Below are positions 61,063-64,000 of a stretch of DNA of 64,000 nt, piece after piece. Below the pieces are notes generated by a model. The model worked only from the letters and a program-made list of their open reading frames with translations. It ran no database searches and had not been told where the DNA came from. A program made the position numbers and the translations under genes. Source of the DNA: Chitinophagales bacterium (GTDB lineage: Bacteria > Bacteroidota > Bacteroidia > Chitinophagales > UBA2359); assembly GCA_041392475.1 (NCBI GenBank), contig JAWKLZ010000001.1, forward strand, positions 2,356,001-2,420,000, read 5' to 3'. The first letter of the stretch is position 1. Each line of letters opens with the position of its first letter.

Positions 61063-63468
61063 ATGAATAAAGAGCAGCTTCTCAAATCAGCCATTCCTCA
61101 TTTATCCGCCTTTGGTGTCCTACTCCTCGTTGCGGTCATTTACTTTAGCCCTCTACTTAGCGGCAAAATATTGGTGCAGTCCGATATTGTGCAGTGGAAA
61201 GGGTCTGCAAAAGAGGTAGATGATTTTCGTGACAAAACGGGAGAGGAAGCCCTTTGGACGAACTCTATGTTTGGTGGAATGCCTGCTTATCAAATCAGTA
61301 TGCAGCCCAAAGGAAATTTTATCAACAAGATTCGGAATACCATGTTGAAGGTCATTCCCAAACCTGCCAACATCATCCTTTTTTGTATGGTGGCGTTTTA
61401 TATCTTGATGATTGTGATGGGGGTACATCCCATATTGGCGGCAGCAGGGGCGATAGCTTACGGACTTTCGACCTACAATATGTTGATTCTGGAAGCAGGA
61501 CACATCATCAAAGCTATGTCGATTGCTTACATGCCCTTGGTCATTGCAGGGGTGCTGCTGGCTTTCAGAGGGCGGTATTTGATTGGTGCAGCCTTGGGAG
61601 GCGTTGGTTTTGCTTTCAATATTGTGGCGGCGCACTATCAGATTACGTTTTACATGATGCTGATTTTGCTGGTTTTTGGCATCGTTTATTTGATTGAAGC
61701 GGTGAAAAACAAAACTTTAGCAGATTTCGCCAAGGCCTCTGTGATTATCGGTTTAGTCTTTGTAGTCGCTACTGCAACGGACTATGTGCGAATGGCTACG
61801 ACCTACGAATACAGCAAAGAAACGATGCGGGGCGGTTCAGAATTGACCAAAAAAGGAGCGTCAGACGGTTTGGAAGCCGACTATGCTTTTGCGTGGAGTT
61901 ATGGTAAAATGGAAACCATGACCTTGTTGATTCCTCGATTTGCGGGAGGTGCTTCGGGTGAAAAAATCTCTAAAGACTCCAAAACCTACAAAACTTTGCG
62001 GAGTTTGGGCAGCCGTTCGGAAGTCGGACCGATGTATTGGGGCGATTCACCATTTACAGGTGGGCCGTTTTATTTGGGTGCAATCATCTGCTTTTTGTTT
62101 GTCTTGGGTTGTGTGGTGGTCAAAGGGCCATTGAAGTGGTGGCTCGTGATTGCTACCGTTTTGTCTATTGTCTTGTCATGGGGCAAAAACTTGGAAGCCT
62201 TCAACATGCTATTTTTCGACTTTTTTCCGATGTACAACAAATTTAGGGTCGTTTCGATGGCTTTGGTGATGGTGCAATTGACGGTTCCAATGTTGGGTAT
62301 TTTCGCTTTGCACAAGGTTTTGACCGAAAAAATGGAGAAAGGAGAATTGGTGAAAGCATTGAAAATCAGCACTGGAATAGTGGGTGGATTGCTCGTGTTT
62401 TTCATTTTGTTGGGCGGTTCGTTATTTGATTTTTCGGCAACGGGTGACAGTGGTTATCCCGAAAATTTGGTGAGGGCATTGGAGGCTGATCGAGCGAGTA
62501 TGCTTCGGATGGATGCGATTCGTTCTTTGGTTTTCATTTTGTTGAGCGTGGGGGCAATTTACCTTTTTGCTGTGCAAAAAATCAAATGGACTTGGGCAGC
62601 GGCTGCAATTGGTGTGTTGATATTGACCGACTTGTGGACGGTTGACAAGCGGTATTTGGACACCAGCGATTTTGTAAACGAGCGCAAAGAAGATGCTTAT
62701 TTTACTGCAACGGAGGCGGACAAACAAATTTTGCAAGACCCTGATATTCACTATCGGGTTTTCAATATGACCCGCAGTCCTTTCAATGATGGGGTGACTT
62801 CTTACCATCATAAATCCATCGGTGGTTATCACGGCGCAAAATTGGCACGTTACCAAGATTTAATCGACGAACATCTGACGCAGGGCAATGTCAAGGTAAT
62901 GAGTATGCTCAATACAAAATATGTGATTCAAAAAGGAGAAAATGGGCAGCCTACTCCGCAACTCAATCCACAGGCTTTGGGCAATGCGTGGTTTGTGAGC
63001 AATATCCAAATGGTCAACAATGCGGACGAGGAAAGCGCAGCGTTGACCGACTTCAATCCTGCTACTACTGCAATTGTGGACAAACGTTTTGAAGATTATC
63101 TGACAGGTTTCAATGCTTCTGCCGATACTTTGGCGAGCATCCAATTGACGGAGTATCAACCCAATTATTTGAAGTATTCGAGCAACAGCAGCGCACCGAA
63201 TTTGGCGGTTTTTTCGGAGGTCTATTACAACGATCACAAAGGTTGGAACGCCTATATTGACGGTGAAAAAACGCCGCATATTCGAGTGAATTACATCTTG
63301 CGGGCATTGAAGGTGCCTGCTGGACAACATACGATTGAGTTCAAATTTGAGCCAAACAGTTTTTATTCGGGCAGTATGATTTCTTTTGCAGCTTCTACGG
63401 TGATTTTGTTGTTGGTCATTGCAGCGGCGGTGCAGTGGTTTCGGGAGAAGGCAGTGATTGAAGATTAG
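61063..63468 (+). CDS. YfhO-like polytopic membrane protein
   Basis: 801 aa with about 11-12 transmembrane segments in the first 540 residues and a large C-terminal non-membrane region. 'IVQWKGSAKEVDDFRDKTGEEALWTNSMFGGMPAYQIS' early on and 'YFTATEADKQILQDPDIHYRVFNM' with 'YHHKSIGGYHGAKLARYQDLID' later are conserved in the family. YfhO proteins are GT-C-like glycosyltransferases implicated in cell-envelope glycan modification. A GT2 gene follows about 300 bp downstream. Confidence 0.85.
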   Translation: MNKEQLLKSAIPHLSAFGVLLLVAVIYFSPLLSGKILVQSDIVQWKGSAKEVDDFRDKTGEEALWTNSMFGGMPAYQISMQPKGNFINKIRNTMLKVIPKPANIILFCMVAFYILMIVMGVHPILAAAGAIAYGLSTYNMLILEAGHIIKAMSIAYMPLVIAGVLLAFRGRYLIGAALGGVGFAFNIVAAHYQITFYMMLILLVFGIVYLIEAVKNKTLADFAKASVIIGLVFVVATATDYVRMATTYEYSKETMRGGSELTKKGASDGLEADYAFAWSYGKMETMTLLIPRFAGGASGEKISKDSKTYKTLRSLGSRSEVGPMYWGDSPFTGGPFYLGAIICFLFVLGCVVVKGPLKWWLVIATVLSIVLSWGKNLEAFNMLFFDFFPMYNKFRVVSMALVMVQLTVPMLGIFALHKVLTEKMEKGELVKALKISTGIVGGLLVFFILLGGSLFDFSATGDSGYPENLVRALEADRASMLRMDAIRSLVFILLSVGAIYLFAVQKIKWTWAAAAIGVLILTDLWTVDKRYLDTSDFVNERKEDAYFTATEADKQILQDPDIHYRVFNMTRSPFNDGVTSYHHKSIGGYHGAKLARYQDLIDEHLTQGNVKVMSMLNTKYVIQKGENGQPTPQLNPQALGNAWFVSNIQMVNNADEESAALTDFNPATTAIVDKRFEDYLTGFNASADTLASIQLTEYQPNYLKYSSNSSAPNLAVFSEVYYNDHKGWNAYIDGEKTPHIRVNYILRALKVPAGQHTIEFKFEPNSFYSGSMISFAASTVILLLVIAAAVQWFREKAVIED

Positions 63469-63477
63469 TTGAATTTA

Positions 63478-63565
63478 ATTGTGCCGATACGCTCCTATTG
63501 TTTATTCATCAAGACAATTTCTACAAATAGGGTCTTGGTTAGGCCCTTTCAATTGTCAATTTAGT
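63478..63565. repeat. Dispersed repeat family G, copy 3 (diverged)
   Basis: 'ttgtgccgatacgctcctat ... ttctacaaatagggtcttggttaggccctttcaattg' is a diverged relative of the copies at 28866 and 57972. Confidence 0.45.
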
Positions 63566-63571
63566 GGAATT

Positions 63572-63722
63572 GGACTTTGGACGAAAGAAGTGAGAAGCGG
63601 GAGGCAAGATGTAAAGATTTGGTAATCAATGATTTGCTTGTTTTCGTCGTTTAATCATAAGTTATTCATTATCAATTGATTAATGTCCCACTTCTCGCAT
63701 CTCTGCTCCCTCGTCTAAAGTC
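63572..63722. repeat. Imperfect inverted repeat before the GT2 gene
   Basis: 'ggactttggacgaaagaag' with 'gcgggaggcaagatg' faces 'catctctgctccctcgtctaaagtct'. A related left half ('gaactttggataaaagaagcaggaagtgagatgcaagat') lies at about 12985-13023. No gene between. Confidence 0.4.
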
Positions 63723-63778
63723 TAATAGTGGAATGAGACTTTTGACATACCAATTACTAATCACCAATATACCAATAC

Positions 63779-64000
63779 ATGATTCAAATTTCTGCAATTG
63801 TCTGTACCTACAACGGGGAAAAGCACCTGTTCAAAACGCTTCAATCGCTTGCCGAGCAGTCTTTGGAGGCAGATAGTTATGAGGTGGTGATAGTGGACAA
63901 CAATTCTACGGATAGTGTTGCGGCTATTAGTCAGGGATTTATCAAGTACAATTCTCATCTAAATATTCAGTATTGTTTGGAAACGCAGGCGGGTTTGTCT
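63779..64000 (+). CDS. Family 2 glycosyltransferase, 3'-truncated by the window end
   Basis: Seventy-four codons are visible from the ATG at 63779. 'ISAIVCTYNGEKHLFKTLQSLAEQSL' and 'YEVVIVDNNSTDS' are the classical GT-A/GT2 start, including the VDNNSTD nucleotide-sugar contact. The frame is open at the window edge. With PseB and the YfhO-like protein upstream it probably belongs to a surface-polysaccharide region. Confidence 0.9.
   Translation, partial: MIQISAIVCTYNGEKHLFKTLQSLAEQSLEADSYEVVIVDNNSTDSVAAISQGFIKYNSHLNIQYCLETQAGLS

Overview
The window reads as chromosome of a Bacteroidota bacterium, probably from the Saprospiria/Chitinophagia side. The signs are type IX secretion (T9SS) C-terminal domains on several secreted proteins, an LpxC-FabZ fusion between lpxD and lpxA, a DUF1800/DUF1501 pair, Bacteroidota promoters (TTG, about 19-20 nt, TAnnTTTG) and low G+C. 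No species is named because nothing here fixes one.

Layout. 0-10 kb: tail of a T9SS type-B protein, an IS110-family element with a structured 5' leader (candidate bridge RNA), the DUF1501/DUF1800 pair, a decayed MazEF-like pair and a 976-aa secreted multidomain protein. 10-20 kb: acyl-CoA dehydrogenase, a uracil-DNA glycosylase gene split by a 205-bp TA-flanked element, the tig-clpP-clpX group, tRNA-Leu(UAG) and the bifunctional (p)ppGpp enzyme. 20-29 kb: a two-gene HNH module whose 3' end was rewritten by a second copy of the 205-bp element, a methyltransferase, a small primase-like protein, an Ntn amidase, a carotenoid/retinoid-type redox group, an ATP-grasp protein and Maf. 29-32 kb: a 40-repeat CRISPR array. 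32-46 kb: K+ channel, OPT transporter, HupE and PPIase, a CAP-domain protein, the lipid A genes lpxD-lpxC/fabZ-lpxA, an amidohydrolase and a YpdA-type reductase. 46-55 kb: a type III-B (Cmr) operon on the minus strand. 55-64 kb: serine hydrolase, secreted endonuclease I, GNAT, Imm51-like, DUF2306, PseB, a YfhO-like protein and the start of a family 2 glycosyltransferase.

The most interesting system is the CRISPR machinery. Cas10 keeps the GGDD cyclase motif but has no HD nuclease domain. A CARF-domain protein sits between cmr3 and cmr4, and its C-terminal part looks RelE-like. Downstream lie a CcbP-like protein and a small Rossmann-like protein that could be a ring nuclease. The operon therefore looks built around cyclic-oligoadenylate signalling. 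No cas1, cas2 or cas6 is present. The array lies about 14-15 kb away. Read on the minus strand its repeats end in ATTGCGAC, close to the ATTGAAAC handle common in Cas6-processed type I/III repeats. Its degenerate repeats are at the left end and an AT-rich leader-like stretch is at the right.

A second theme is small non-autonomous repeats. Two TA-flanked families (205 bp and 144 bp) each have two copies of equal length in opposite orientation. A palindromic family with covarying arms occurs at least seven times. One 144-bp element has inserted into a member of the palindrome family.
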